From Tipula vernalis (Eukaryota > Arthropoda > Insecta > Diptera > Tipulidae), in the NCBI GenBank assembly GCA_958295665.1, contig OY282558.1, forward strand, positions 310,840,092 through 310,904,091: DNA of 64,000 bases, written 5' to 3'. Under the pieces are notes generated by a model. The model was not told the DNA's origin and did not search any database. It was given only the letters and a program-made list of their open reading frames with translations. Within the stretch, counting starts at the first letter, position 1. Every line of letters starts with the position of its first letter. A program made the translations under genes and the position numbers. This document shows positions 24,721-37,199 of this stretch, one piece after another.

Positions 24721-24724
24721 TTAA

Positions 24725-24905
24725 AGGATTACTCACTATATATTCAAGGATGAATGGTGACTACACGCATTATTCACTTATTATTCCCCCGGTATTCCAT
24801 TTTTATATTATTCACTGGTTACTCATTACTCACTCATATTGATTTACTCATATTTAGTTTCACTCATTATTCTTCGATTATTCACACACTGACTATCTAT
24901 TTATT
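24725..24905. repeat. degenerate TTATTCACT repeats, block 1
   Basis: Many near-copies of TTATTCACT/ATTACTCACT in one orientation. They resume at 25660-25985, so the two blocks flank the Penelope relic. Origin unknown; either an old minisatellite or subterminal motifs. Confidence 0.6.
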
Positions 24906-25326
24906 ATTAAACCAATAAACTGCTTTTGCGTTTACAGCCAATAAATAAAACAATTTTCATAACCTTAACCTTTCGATAATTGTGTTATCTTGTTCGGTCT
25001 ATACTTCATGGGACAATCGTACTTATAATAAATTTAATTACAGAAAATTTAGTCAATTCTGAACTAAAATACTATATTGCATATGTATATTGCATAAGGT
25101 ACGAAATAAGGATCCGACTTTTTCTTATCAGAACTTAAATAATAAGAAAATTAGCTTTCTATATTTGCTCAAGATTATATTGATTATATTGATGGACTTC
25201 TTAAAATCGATAACAGCAATCACAAACCCAATGAGACCAATTGAATCTTTCTAAGTCTAAGTATTTTGCTATTTGTTGAAATTAGCAACTGACCATCTCA
25301 GATTTAACTGTAAAAACTGATCAGCA

Positions 25327-25590
25327 TTGGTGAAATTTATTAAAGAACATGATATACCACACAGTTATGTAATTATTAGCCTAGACGTGGTATCGCTATT
25401 CACAAGTATTGATCTCAGTTTGTCATTTATTAAACAACACGCTAACATTCCAAGATTAGAATTTTTGGGTCTATTAGGATTTTGTTTAAAATCAGGGTAT
25501 TTTAGAGCATTCAACATCTTCTATAAACAAATTAATGGTGTTCCTATGGGTTCACCGTTACCACCTATCACATCAGAAATGCAATCTTAA
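25327..25590 (+). pseudogene. Penelope-like element reverse transcriptase fragment
   Basis: The 87-codon open stretch reads FIKEHDIPHSYVIISLDVVS, LFTSID (RT motif A with its Asp), then FCLKSGYFRAFNIFYKQING and VPMGSPL (motif B). These are diagnostic of Penelope-like RTs (SLDVVSLFTNIP, YKQ..G.PMGSPLSP). The frame ends at a TAA right after motif B, so the catalytic YxDD motif and the GIY-YIG endonuclease are missing, as is the N-terminal part. Sequence upstream to about 25265 may be further decayed RT. The gene copied element RNA by target-primed reverse transcription when alive; this copy cannot. Confidence 0.85.
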
Positions 25591-25659
25591 CTTACTATTT
25601 GTCAACAATAATGTCAATGATTTGTTGTTGTATTTGTCTGAGAATACAATTATTGATGT

Positions 25660-25985
25660 CAAAAGAATATTTATTTATTATTCATAGAATGTTCACCAAT
25701 TATTCACAAATTATTCACACTTATTTATTCAGTTATAAATTCATTCTTAATTCACGGTAATGCCTAGAAAGTTTTCACTCAGTATTGTTTCACTTATTAT
25801 TCACTGTGGAATGGGATTTCCCTCATTATTAACCTAATTCATTCAGTACTTTCTCACTGAACGTTCACTCTTTCTCACTAATCATTCATCCATTTTAGTC
25901 ATTATTCACTAATTATTATTGGATTATCTACACATGGTACACTACGATTGATTTCATTTATACTGATTATTCACTGAACGAAGTA
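25660..25985. repeat. degenerate TTATTCACT repeats, block 2
   Basis: Same motif as 24725-24905 (ATTATTCACAAATTATTCAC, TTTCACTTATTATTCACTG and others). It ends at the hAT-like foldback element, so that element was inserted in or at the edge of this block. Reverse-orientation relatives (TGAATAATGGG, GAGTAAATAATC) occur at 27910-27950, just after the element. Confidence 0.6.
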
Positions 25986-26299
25986 CGATGAGTATAAAGC
26001 AGAGTTTAAATTTATCGCTCTTTTAGAGCTCTTTATAAAAATTTTCGCTCTTGCTCCCATTAAATTTTTTATTTAGTTTGCTTTTACGCTCCTACCCTCT
26101 AATGATAAACACAAAAAAAATTATTTTCTTTCAAAGTGATTTAAATTTTTATTTTTAATTTTGCTCTTAAAACAGAGAGCGTAAAAGCTAAAAATATCGC
26201 TCCCAACCCATTCTACAGAGCCATTGAAGAAAATACATTAGGGAGCAAAATTTTTTGTAACACACGGATTGCTCTTTGAATATCATTAAATAAAGTAAG

Positions 26300-27060
26300 T
26301 TCGATGATAAACGATATTTAGATAAATTTCTGGAATATGGCCAATTAGGATGAAACTTGGCTATTTCTTAACAGAGTTTAGAGAAATTTGACATGAGCGT
26401 TGGAAATGCGATTCTACAATGATTTTTAGATGAAGTTCTGGAATCTGGCCAACTGCAATGGAAATTTGCTATTCCTTAACCGATTTGAGCGAAATTTAGC
26501 AAGTGCGTTGAAAATGGGATTCTAAAATGATTTTCGGATAAAGTTCTGGAATATGGCTAATTTGAATGGAACTTGGCTATTCCTTAACTGAGTTTATTGA
26601 AATTTGGTACGCGCGATGAAAATGGGATTCTAAAATGATTTTTAGGTGAAGTTCTCAAATATGGCCAATTAGGATGGAACTTGGGTATTCCTTAACCGAT
26701 TTTAGTGAAATTTACCATGCGCGACAGAAGTGGGATTCTAAAATGATTTTTAGATCAAGTTCTGGAATATGGTCAATTGTGATGGAACTGGGATTCTGAA
26801 ATGATTTTTGGATCAAGTTCTGGAATATGGCCAATCATGAGGGAACTTGGCTATTCCTTAACCGATTTTAGAGAAATTTTGACATGTGCGTTGGAAATGG
26901 GTTTCTAAAATGATGTTTGGATCAAGTTCAGGAATATGGCCAATCGTAATGGAACTTGGCTCTTCCTTAACAGGTTTTAGTGAAATTTGACATGCGTGAT
27001 GAAAACGAGATGCTACAATGATTTTTAGATGAAGTTCTGGGATATGGCCCATATGGCCAA
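26300..27060 (+). repeat. 107-bp tandem monomers, left arm, about 6-7 copies
   Basis: Units begin near GGGATTCTAAAATGATTTTT and pass through AAGTTCTGGAATATGGCCAA, GGAACTTGGCTATTCCTTAA and TGAAATTTGACATGCG. Unit starts fall near 26409, 26516, 26625, 26732, 26791, 26905 and 27010; the 26732-26791 unit is shortened to about 57 bp. Confidence 0.85.
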
Positions 27061-27124
27061 TTAGGATGGATTTTCCTAATTCCGGGATCCCACACTAACA
27101 TTGGCGACAGCACGCTAATATAAC

Positions 27125-27495
27125 TTCATTCATAAATCATTTTAGAATCCCGTTTCCAACGCACATGTCAAATTTTACTCAAATCGGTTAAGAAATAGCC
27201 AAATTCCACCATAATTAACTATTTTCCAGAACTTTACCTAAAAATCATTTTAGAATCTCTTTTCCAACGCATATGTCAAATTTCACTAAACTCGGTTAAG
27301 AAATAGCCAAGTTCCACCATAATTGGCCGTATTCTAGAACTTCATTCAAAAATCATTTTAGAATCCCATGTCCATTGCGCATTTTAAATTTCACTAAAAT
27401 CGGTTTAGGAATAGCCAAGTTCCATCCTAATTGGCCATATTCCAGAACTTTACCCAAAAATCATTTTAGAATCCCATTTCCAATGCTCGTGTATC
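27125..27495 (-). repeat. 107-bp tandem monomers, right arm, inverted, about 3-4 copies
   Basis: Reverse complement of the left-arm monomers: AAATCATTTTAGAATCCC recurs near 27137, 27243, 27350 and 27457. The arm has fewer copies than the left one. The two arms meet across about 70 bp of non-repetitive sequence. Confidence 0.85.
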
Positions 27496-28221
27496 TGTGC
27501 GCTAATAAAACAATTTGGCTTTCTTAAGAAATTTAAAAGGTTTTGAATGTAACCGTATGCCATAATAACAAGAGCAAGAGAAATATAATAATGACGTTTT
27601 TATTCATCAGAGGAGAGCGTATTTATTTTCTCACTATAGCGCATTAACAAAAAGCGAAAAGATGATAACACAAACGCAATAGTGGAAGAGCAAGAGCCTT
27701 ATAATAAAAATAATGATCCAGTTCTTCAGAGCGATATTTTTTTTTTACAATATCGCTCTTTATAAAGAGCTTTTTAATAGTTTTTATTATCGCTCTTGAA
27801 AAAAAATGAAGAGCGAAGAGCAAAATGAAATCCCGTTTTAAACTCTGGTATAGAGTGGTGAGTTAATAACAAATGAATTCATAATTTATCATTCATCAGT
27901 AAATAAAATATATCTGTGAATAATGGGTGTAAAATGAGTAAATAATCTGTTAATAGCCGCATTTCACACTTGTGATCCGAACTAGATTAAAGTTTTGTAA
28001 CGTATGACTGAGCACCAGCTATGGTGGAACGTTTTCTCACCGAGTATACCATTCATCGTTTATATAGGGTAGGTTAGGAGAATTAAAGCCATCGCTGATC
28101 GGTCACAGTACAAACAAAAATTTCGTGCATTAATCTAACAAGGAACAAAAAAAATATTTACGAAATGAAATAATTTACAAATGAAGTTTTGACTACGCTG
28201 TATGCACTCTATCGTTAACAT

Positions 28222-28370
28222 ACAATGGGATCGGTTTAGATGCTGGGAAATTGGCTGTCGCTCGAACTGAAAGAACGAGACATCGAAAGTCGAATAACCA
28301 TGTGCGAATTATTGCATCAACGACAACAAAGCAAGAAGTTTTGCATCGTTTTGAAGCAGCACTTCCGTTT
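28222..28370 (+). pseudogene. mariner transposase fragment
   Basis: Frame at 28240 reads LGNWLSLELKERDIESRITM then CELLHQRQQSKKF. This matches the linker of mariner transposases (LGKWVPHELKPRDVERRL...LL.RQKRK.FLHRIVTGDEKW) just before the first catalytic Asp. An overlapping frame carries a short EVLHRF, the equivalent of FLHRI, so a frameshift lies near 28335. The catalytic region itself is not preserved and both ends fade into non-coding sequence. It is a scrap of about 45 residues, inactive. Confidence 0.65.
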
Positions 28371-28374
28371 TTAC

Positions 28375-29420
28375 GAAGACATGAAAAAATTAAAATGTAT
28401 ATACCTACATTTGTACACCCACAATACAATATTTAAATATACTTTACCAAGTAACTAAGTTGATGATTTCCGGGGTTGTCTCGTCACTAAAATGGTTTGT
28501 TTACTGGTAAAGTTTACAGCTGAGGAAGTTACGCATCCGTCCCATAAAAGTAGATTACTCGAACAAACGCAAACAATTTTAGTCCCAAATGAATCATACT
28601 ATTTCAATTCCAACTTACCAACGCTAACCAACGCAATAAATAAATAAATTGCACAGATATGTGGGCTTGCATGTAACATGGCATAGTAAAGATCGGCCTT
28701 CACTTTTTATTATGGGTTGTTTTTATTATTATTTTTTTAATTTTTGTGTAATTTGAACTCGCGAGAACTAATTGGCCTAAGATAAATAAAATATACTGAG
28801 ATTTATATTGATTGTACTGAAACTACATTATAACAAACAAGTTATAACACAAGTTATAACAAATCATAAGTACCATAATACATTTTTATTTATTTTAATT
28901 TTTTATCACTTAATAGTACATAATATTTAACAGTAAACCAATAATGGACAACCACGTTGTCTTACACAAGATGAAGCTAACAAATTTATAACTTTATTTG
29001 TACTTCCTTTCATTACACATTCATCCCATTTATTACACATTCATTCATTCATTGCATTAATCATGAATACTCGAGGGTGGAATAAATTGAGGTTATCGGT
29101 GATAAGGTAATTTTTTGCAGAATTATGATCATATGGAATACAAAATTTATGGATCCGAATGGTTTCTCTCTCTTCTTATTAGCCAGTTGTAGCTTCTATA
29201 ACTCATTAGTACACACATTTTATTGTCTATTGCGTATAATTAGTTTTCACTTGAAATTATATGAATATAAAATCAACATTGACGAAATTTTCGCTCCACT
29301 ATAGAAAAAAAAAAAATAAATAACCGGTTGACTCTGTGGATTAGTGTAACGCACGCCTGGTATCTATATAAATACGCATTTGCAGGATAATTAATTTTTT
29401 GATATTGATATTTCACAATA
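28375..29420. other. no recognisable gene
   Basis: AT-rich, with a small ATTCATTCATTCATT patch near 29037-29055. No coding motif seen. Confidence 0.5.
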
Positions 29421-29424
29421 TTTT

Positions 29425-29830
29425 GTGAATATTATTGACATTTATATTAATAGTCAAATTTTAAATAATTTTTTTAAAGTATTAAATAATTTGGAAAACT
29501 TTACGGATTTAGATAAAACCCTGGATAATTTATCATATTCAAAACAAATGGCGTTTAGCCACCATGACCATGAGGAAGAACCCCAATTATCTAAAAATTC
29601 TTTGTTAATTAAAAGAATTACAAAGTTTAGTTGTTTAATATTGGTTTAACAATGGGTAAAAAAACCTTAGTTACCACATATTTTGTGGTAGGAATTAAAC
29701 GCTCAAATTCACTATTATCAATGACAATAAAAAACAAGTTGAAGAATTGGCGGTTCTATACAATAAAACATTATTGTTGCTCCAATTATATACTCGACAG
29801 AACAATTACATATCCTTGATTGAAAAAAAT
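29425..29830 (+). pseudogene. possible env-like fragment of an LTR retroelement
   Basis: Overlapping short plus-strand frames, shifted against each other, give a protein-like passage ending in LYNKTLLLLQLYTRQNNYIS just after a glycine/lysine-rich stretch. The layout loosely recalls the region after the cleavage site in env-like proteins of insect errantiviruses. No membrane anchor, cysteine framework or pol neighbour is visible, and several frameshifts are needed. The evidence is weak; it could equally be another decayed ORF. Confidence 0.2.
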
Positions 29831-30279
29831 TAAAACGAGAAATATAATCATAATTATCTATGTATGGTGTATAATAAGGCACAATTTTCTTAATATGGGA
29901 GGTGCCTCATCTAGTTCAATTTTTTATTATTACAAGCAGACTTAAACAATTTAATCTCTCTTAATTTCTAGTAGACCAAGACTTAGCTGTATTGTTTACC
30001 CGCGGCCACGATTTATAAGAACCAGTGATCCAATAAGCCATAGTGCCGCAGCAGTGATTAAAAGTTCTAAAATTTAAATGGATATTTGTTTGCCTATTTT
30101 AAATGATTTCTGACGTTGTCTGTTTATAACGAACTATTAAAATCATTTTTGAACCAAATAAAATAAATCCAAAGCTGCAAAGTTTGCTGCTTTTTCCTTC
30201 GGGGAAAACATGGCCAATCTCGCAAGAAATTCAAGTAGCGCTGCAAACAATTTTACAAAATCATATTATTTATTCGGGA

Positions 30280-30490
30280 TTCAGATAATTCGGGATTTTG
30301 ATTTCGAAATTTTAAAATTTCTATATTTCGAAATTCGAAATTTTGAAATTCGAAATTTCGATTTCGAGATTTGAATTTCGATATGACGTTTGACGAGATA
30401 GCAGACCCAACCCACTTCATAATTAAATATTTTCGAAATTCTGAACTCGATATTTTGAAATTCCGTATTTTCAAATTCAGATTTCGCTTT
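30280..30490. repeat. low-complexity TTCGAAATTT-type palindromic repeats
   Basis: Dense interleaved AATTTCGAAAT/TTTCGATTTCGA words in both orientations. Similar in style to the GATTATTCGAGATTTT region at 45.4-45.9 kb, but not the same unit. Confidence 0.6.
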
Positions 30491-30499
30491 CTAGTTTTT

Positions 30500-32470
30500 G
30501 ATTCCGATAAAATGATTGTCGAGGTTTCACGACCAACCCGTTATTAATAAAACCACAAATTAGGTATTTTACAAGTACCGGAACAAAATGGGTGCCTTAT
30601 ACGTACCGTACCAAACAATATATCAAATTAGACAAGAAACCGAACATAAAAATATTGAATTTTCAAATATTGACACCGAAAATATCGAATGCCTAAAACC
30701 TCAGTTAAATTTAAAATTACACATTTTTCTAAATTTTAATTTCATAATCCTTTAATATAAAATATTTGAAGCATTTTGATTTTATATAAATTTTTTCACT
30801 GATTTACTGAATTATAATTAGATTTTAAATTATTTAAATTATTTAGCAGGAACTTTTCCAATGGCTAAAACGCAAATTTTGGAGCTATGAAATTTAAAAT
30901 GATAAGAATTATTTTATTATAAGAATAATTATTGACGTGAAATTTGAGACAAACACAAGTATAATTGCCCTCTCAAATTAAAACCATTGAAATACAATAA
31001 GAGATCGATCATCAAATAGTTAACCGAACAATAAAATAGGTGCTACTCGTATTTATGTACACACCTATTATTGTACAAAATGTTAAATTCCATTTTATGG
31101 ATTTTTTATAATTTTGAAATATTATTTGCCTTATTTGTCTAATTTTCACGTAGCCCTCTGCATAGTATAATTCAATACATATACTACTATTCCATGTGAA
31201 AATCATCAGTGAAGTGTTTGATGCCGTTATTGATATCGTTTTTAATTTTTCAAAATACATTTTTATTTAATTTCGCCCAAATATATGTACGAATTAATAC
31301 GTCCAAATGTCATTATAAATTTCTAACCGTTCATTGATTAGCTCCTACGTTTATACATGAGTATATGGATAGTTTTTTTTATATTGGTTTAATTCAACAA
31401 GCACTAAAATAATACGGTTTATAAAAAATACTCCTAAAATCAAATTTTTTTCGCAATTTTGATGCGCTTACTAGACGTATGATGTGTACATCAGTAAATT
31501 TTATTTTTGTTCTACAAAATTGATGTTTTAATAAGATTACAATATTGAATTCCAATCAGAGTCGCATCTTAACTCTGGGCTTAGTATGTGGCTGATGTTT
31601 TTTTTTTTTTTGAGTGGCTTTCTACAACTTAACACCGTCATAAAAAAGTTTCTGACATTCCACCTTTTTCCACTGTGGTCTTCATATGGTTACCTTAAAA
31701 CGTCTTTAAAGTTATGGAAAATTTCAGCTTATGTTAGACATTTTTAAAGTTATTGCCACTCAAAGTCAAGCAATGCAAATCAATTAGCAAAATTTTAAAA
31801 ATCTCGTATGATTTTGAACCTCAAAAGCCAAGACCCCTCAAATAATTTCTTAAATGGCCAAAATAATTCTAGAATAAAATCAAAATACCAATAAGTTTAG
31901 AAAATATCAAGATAAATCGTAAATAATCGCGTAGGCAGGTCTCTGGTCTTTAATGAGAGTGGGTATTTTTGACTTTTGTTAGGAACTCACTCTTAAATCT
32001 TACTTCTGAATCAATTCTGGAAAACGGACATTTTAATTTTGAAACTCCACAATGTTTTTTGAAAAATATTGGCACATTTTTATAAAAACAATTTTTTTTA
32101 GAATTTTGATCAAAGTGGGGACCAAAAAAATTTTAACCTGCGGGTGGGTAATATTAACAACTCCAAAATCAGAATTTTCTTGACATCAGTACGATTTACT
32201 GTCAATGACCCTTAAAATCCATCACCTTTATCCGTGCAGAAACACATAAACATTCTTCCATCCAATATACATCTTATTACATGTGGGTAGTGCAAATAAT
32301 TCGTTAATAAACTCTTTGAAGATCCATTTATATTGACAAAACCACACCGAAACATTTTTGAGGAAGGATCAATAAAACCCTCTTTGGTTAAAGTGATTAA
32401 CTTTTCCTTTATAATTTCAAATAAAAATAAATAGTTTATTTCCAAAGATTGTCGCGAATTCTAACGCCGC
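30500..32470. other. no recognisable gene
   Basis: AT-rich. No coding motif, TIR or tandem repeat of note. The minus-strand ORFs at 31012-31260 and 32212-32445 have no family likeness I can see. Confidence 0.45.
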
Positions 32471-32479
32471 ATAAGATTC

Positions 32480-33254
32480 AGCCCTAGAGTAGTTACTAAT
32501 GTTCTTGCAGACATTGATGCCAACAAATTAACTGTTCCACTTCAATCTGGAAAATAGTTAATATTTATCCTGTTCACAAGAAATCTGATTCGCGTCGGAT
32601 TGTGGCTTGAGAACCTTTACCTTTTTCCTGTCCAAGGTGCCACAAACAATAATCAAATTCATTCTGATGAAATACCTGAAAGAACGCTAACGGTTTAGAC
32701 CTACTGGTTTCATCGTGGCCAATAGATCGGTGATTTATTTATGCTCATCCGGGATCCGTCCTGTTCCGGAAACCTTTTCTTATTTTCATTAATGTCCTCT
32801 TAATAATTCAATCCTACAGCAAATTTTCCCAAAACTAAAATGTTGGCGCTAACGCCAATGTATAGGTAATTATGATTTGCTAAAGTTTCAGTCGTAGATT
32901 TTCACAAGTAGGAATGACAAATATTTATCCATGGGCCGGTCAAATAAATAAGCTGTCGGTGAATAACCCTGTAGTTTGGGACTTTTTAAAATTTATAAAT
33001 CATATATGTATAAGACAGAAATTGAATATAAGTTACATATTTGGGCTGGCACACGGAAGGCTGACCTGGCGTCCCTCGACCCAGTTCAGAACTGCGCATG
33101 CCGAGTGATTTCAGATTATAATATTCTCTTTAACCTTGATTCTCTTTCCCACAGGCGAATTGTGGGAGCCTTCTGTCTTTTGCCTGCCCTGTCCCAGAAG
33201 TACAGTACTGTTATTATCCCTTTGGTAGTGCGGCGTGTTACTACGTATTTATGA
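32480..33254 (+). pseudogene. LINE (jockey-type) reverse transcriptase relic, C-terminal part clearest
   Basis: The clearest part is 32976-33254: YKLHIWAGTRKADLASLDPV, QNCACRVISDYN and LDSLSHRRIVGAFCLL. This matches the region after the RT core in jockey-clade LINEs (Y.s.vWAG....L..LD.vQ.ralRii.d..l...L.sL.HRR.v..l.lf). Upstream, in changing frames, are PVHKKSDSRRI (near 32570) and FHRGQ with IGDLFML (near 32715), equivalents of the P..KKG.r.....YRPI and GFr.grSt.DLl motifs. The catalytic centre between them is missing. Several frameshifts and stops; non-functional. Confidence 0.75.
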
Positions 33255-33259
33255 AGACA

Positions 33260-36160
33260 ATTTAAGCAGGAAATATGCTAAAATTTCAAAAAAATTAAAA
33301 ATATTTGAATGTAAAAAACTTGCATCTACATTTTGTTCTGCTCCCCTTTAAGGAGCAGTTTTCCAGGGGAGTTCAGGGGTGATTTTATTCTAAGAAATTT
33401 TCATCAGTTGAAGGCAAGATAAATCTGCACGCACATTGGTCCCAGAAATATGAGGAAGGTGATATTTATGTCTCAGTTAGGCCTAATTAGCCAAATAGGG
33501 AGCAACACTGTCGGTTTCGCTATAAACTGTTGAGAGCAAGAGATATGCGCAAAATTAGAGTATTTCCGTTTATTTATTCCAAATGTAACTTAAATGTATC
33601 AAATAGAGCGAAAAAAACAATTTCTATCATTTGATGTTTTTTAATAAACAGGGTGTTCCATTTTAAAAGACTCACTAAAAAATATCATCTGGAAAGCTCC
33701 CAATCCAAAAAATAACCTACTTAAAATTTATAAAAGATAATTAAACGACAATTGACAGACTAATTTTTGAACATTTGTGCGCCGATCTTGATTGCATCAA
33801 ATTCCTACAGGTAAAACAAATAATATTGGACTATTGACTTACTAGGATTTATTTGGGTAAATTAATAAAATTTCAATAGGGAAAAAAATTTATTTAATTT
33901 TGTGTGGTGGGGCCAGCGAAATATATAATATGGATACAGAAACTGAAAAAGTATTTATTGTGTGACAGAGAAAGAAAAAATTTTCGTCCTTGTCTTTAAA
34001 TCCGAATTTTCGAATACCAAATTCAAACTTATCTGAAGGAGGCGATTAAGCAAAGTAGCCGTCACCTAGAGACGAAAAAAATAAACGTTGCAAATTAAAA
34101 GCAAGCCAGATACAATAATAGAAAAGTATGTCAATACATTTTTTAACTTTTCAGCAAATGTGGTTAGCGTATTACAAAAAAATTGTGGTAAAAGAACAAT
34201 TTAGATTTCTGTAATTTTTATTTAACTCGTTTATAGAAGTGACATGTTCTTAAAATCTAATTAACTTAAAAGTTAAACCGATACAGAAATTTAAATTTTT
34301 TAAAGATAAACTAAGTCCTTTATTTCTTTGGCTGGACGCTGTTGTAAATTTATTAGGTCATAAATGGTTGTTGTTTATTTCAAGACTCTTGGAAATCAAC
34401 ATAAAATCAATCGTATACTCAGCACTTCAAATCAGGAATCGTTTGTTGAAACTTTAAAGGTTTATTACTGTCCACTTAAATTCGAGCAAGTGGCTGTTTT
34501 GCTAAGGCAAAAGCAGGTCAAAATATAAATAGATTGATTGGTTGAACTACAGAAAGGAATTTTTTCAAAAACAACTAAGTTACCAAAATTGCATCTCTGG
34601 GTGTAAAATTCATATCGGATCAAAAATTTATCCAGACAAACTCAAACAAAGCCAATTTCAATACAAATTCCAAATGTGGCACTATGAAGACAACTAACTT
34701 TATCTATTTATTTCAGCTATCAGATTACGCCGAATAGTACCTTCAATACTTTAATTTAAATTTTTCAAGAAGTTTACATTTTGTGGAAGCGTCACCCATA
34801 AATTAACGGATTTCTACTTAATTAAATATTAAAATCGGTAGGTTTTTCTACTTAAATTAAAAATTTCAATTTAAAATAATACCTTTTTCAATGTTTGAGT
34901 AATTTTAATAAACGAATTTGGACCGCCGTTAATTATACTGGCTGACGTTTTTTTATTATTTTTTTTTTTTTTTTAGAAACGGAGGCGGCATCAGATGATT
35001 TTAATCAATTTTGATAAGCTTCTGAACATCAAATTAAAATTTCCCCATCACGTCTCACTTTCAAATAATGTTGTTTTAATCTTTTTGATTCGTCTTATCT
35101 TCCTCCTTAAGAACCAGCAAAAACCGTCCGTTTTAAGCAATTATGGGTTTCAATTTGTTTTTTTGAAAATTGATTCATAAATGAAAACCTTGCTTCAGGC
35201 AGTAATTACTAAAGATGCTACTTGGCTACCTAATAAACAAACTGATTGGATTCCACAGTTCACATTTGACGAAGGCAAAAGTCATTGAAAAAAATTGTGT
35301 AAAAGAAAGAAAACCAACGATAAAATGTATACTTCAAAATTGAACTATTATTTTGTGAAATAGAGCCACGTCCTACTTCATACTGAAGCGTGTGTATTAT
35401 TGGATCTCGAACATAATTATGTATATGTTACGGTTAAAATGATAAATTGGTAATTATCTATAATCACCGTGGCTATTATGCATAGTCCTCTGTTATTATA
35501 TATAATCACCAGTATTTTGGTGAAGGTAAATTTACATAATAACCGGTAAATAATTAGAATTACTAAATTATCACTTTGATCGTAACATAATTATGTATAA
35601 ATTAAAATTTTCAGAAAAACCTAGGTTTCATTTGTAAGTCATTGGTAACCATGGTAACATGTTTAAAACACATCTTGAACACAAAAATTGAAAATTCACT
35701 TGAATGTTTGTTTATGCTACATTTTTGACGTTTTATTAGATTTTTGTTGTTGTTGTTTGTTTTTCAGGGTTGTATTTGAAATTTAAAGGAAGAAATGGTT
35801 ATTAATTCTTAAATTAGTGTACGAAAGCTGGTAGCGCAATGTTTAACTATTAAAATTTTATATAATTAATTAATCATTTTTAAAATAATTAAACATTATC
35901 CAATAAATATTCGATTCATTTAAAAAAAAAAAATCAGTTTCGAAAAATTTCGAAATGCAATTTGTTCAAGTATGGCACTTATTTGGAAATACTTTTTTTG
36001 ATAAAGAGAGCTATATAAAAGAGTAGTAAGACTATAAAATAAAAGTTGCTCCATTTTTTTTGTGACGTAATCAATATGATTTTTGGGCGATACCCTATAC
36101 ATGCATTATATATATATATCGCTGGGTGGAGCTAATCTAGTAGTCATATTTAACTTTAAA
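33260..36160. other. no recognisable gene
   Basis: AT-rich intergenic DNA. ACAGGGTGTTCCATTTTAAA at 33649-33668 looks like a mariner-type terminus, but no partner end or transposase lies nearby. T tract at 34957-34974. Confidence 0.45.
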
Positions 36161-36167
36161 CATTCTT

Positions 36168-36366
36168 ATTAGAGCAATTGACGATTGGAACCGTGATTTT
36201 AGCCAAAATAATTGTCGGCTTCACAACTTCAAAAAATTTCCACTATACCATATTTCAGTCGTTCTGCGAGCGCTGATGCTAATTTTTGTACGGTGTTACA
36301 GCTTTATTTTATTCCGATAGGTAGTACTTTCTCTCTATTTCCAATCGTCAATAGAGCTTTTCGTAA
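36168..36366. repeat. candidate short inverted-repeat element, about 200 bp
   Basis: AGAGCAATTGACGATTGGAA (36172-36191) is matched in reverse by TTCCAATCGTCAATAGAGCT (near 36339-36358). The interior is non-coding. It could be a small MITE; no target duplication recognised. Confidence 0.5.
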
Positions 36367-36888
36367 AAAAAAAATTTAACAGATAAAATCAATTGTTAAA
36401 ATATCTGTAGGCCAATAAACGTTTGTGTAAGATAATTATTTGTGAATTTTTGTGTTTATGAAGTGTTAATTTAATTAGGTGCTGCATTCTCAGTCTTAAA
36501 ATTTACCGCCTTTGAATATGCGCATCCACCTTAAGTCTACAATTATAATAGCATCATCATAAAATCATATTGTACCTTTGTTTGGTTTGCTCTAAAGTGT
36601 TAACTACCTAGGAATCGGTTACTGATGTTAAGGCATATTCGATGGTACTGTCATAGAGACAATGAATTAAAAATGTGTTTTAATGCAATTTGATTATTAT
36701 GTGTTAGCTATAGATAGATATTAGTGAAATAATTTATTGATGATGAAAAATTAGATTGACCAATGTAACATAGAAGCTGTGATTTTATACAATATTTATA
36801 ATACCATATATCGAATTATGAAAAAAACACTTATCGTAAAATAATTAAAGTTTTATTGACGAATTTCAATAATATAGATGGTTTTAAA

Positions 36889-37194
36889 CTAAATACTGCA
36901 CACGATGTTTTGACAACCAAGTCGAGGAACATGTTTCATTACTTCTTTTAGAAATTGACCATAATTGGTTGAAGGTTCTTTTTCCTTAGGACTCCGATTA
37001 CTCGCTACACGTCCATCCTTACACTGAACATTTGTAATTTGAATTAAATTAAATTTTGAATAGAGGTTGGTTCCGTGTTGAGATTTATTATTTATAAGGG
37101 GCATGATCACCAACCTGGATTTTTTTAAAGCTCCTTCATTTGTCCCCTTCGAATCGATCTGTAATATCTTGAAGTGGATGTTGGTCAAGTTCAA
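36889..37194 (-). CDS. unrecognised ORF, possible 3' exon of an unknown gene
   Basis: A 101-codon minus-strand frame with balanced composition and a basic, conserved-looking end: CKDGRVASNRSPKEKEPSTN then FLKEVMKHVPRLGCQNIVCS. It differs from the Lys/Asn/Phe noise around it. I do not recognise the family. Just upstream, other frames carry TKFELDQHPLQDITDRF, so a frameshift or splice site may lie near 37150. It could be the last exon of a host gene or a transposon-derived ORF. No start, promoter or poly(A) signal supports expression. Confidence 0.25.
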   Translation of the reverse strand: MNLTNIHFKILQIDSKGTNEGALKKSRLVIMPLINNKSQHGTNLYSKFNLIQITNVQCKDGRVASNRSPKEKEPSTNYGQFLKEVMKHVPRLGCQNIVCSI

Positions 37195-37199
37195 ATTTT

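Larger units (their letters stand above)
26000..27847. mobile_element. hAT-like non-autonomous foldback element with tandem-repeat arms
   Basis: Ends CAGAGTTTAAA on both sides, inverted (26000-26010 and 27837-27847). Flanks are GTATAAAG (25992-25999) and GTATAGAG (27848-27855), 7 of 8 identical, which fits an 8-bp target duplication. CAG-type ends with 8-bp duplications suggest the hAT superfamily. Inside the ends are GCTCT/AGAGC-rich inverted segments (26011-26290 and 27540-27836), with TATCGCTCTTTATAAAGAGC typical. Next come the inverted 107-bp tandem blocks meeting near 27080. No transposase is encoded. Confidence 0.75.

Noticed and set aside
33649..33668. ACAGGGTGTTCCATTTTAAA as one end of a mariner-type element
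   Set aside because: It looks like a terminus, but no partner end or transposase is in range.
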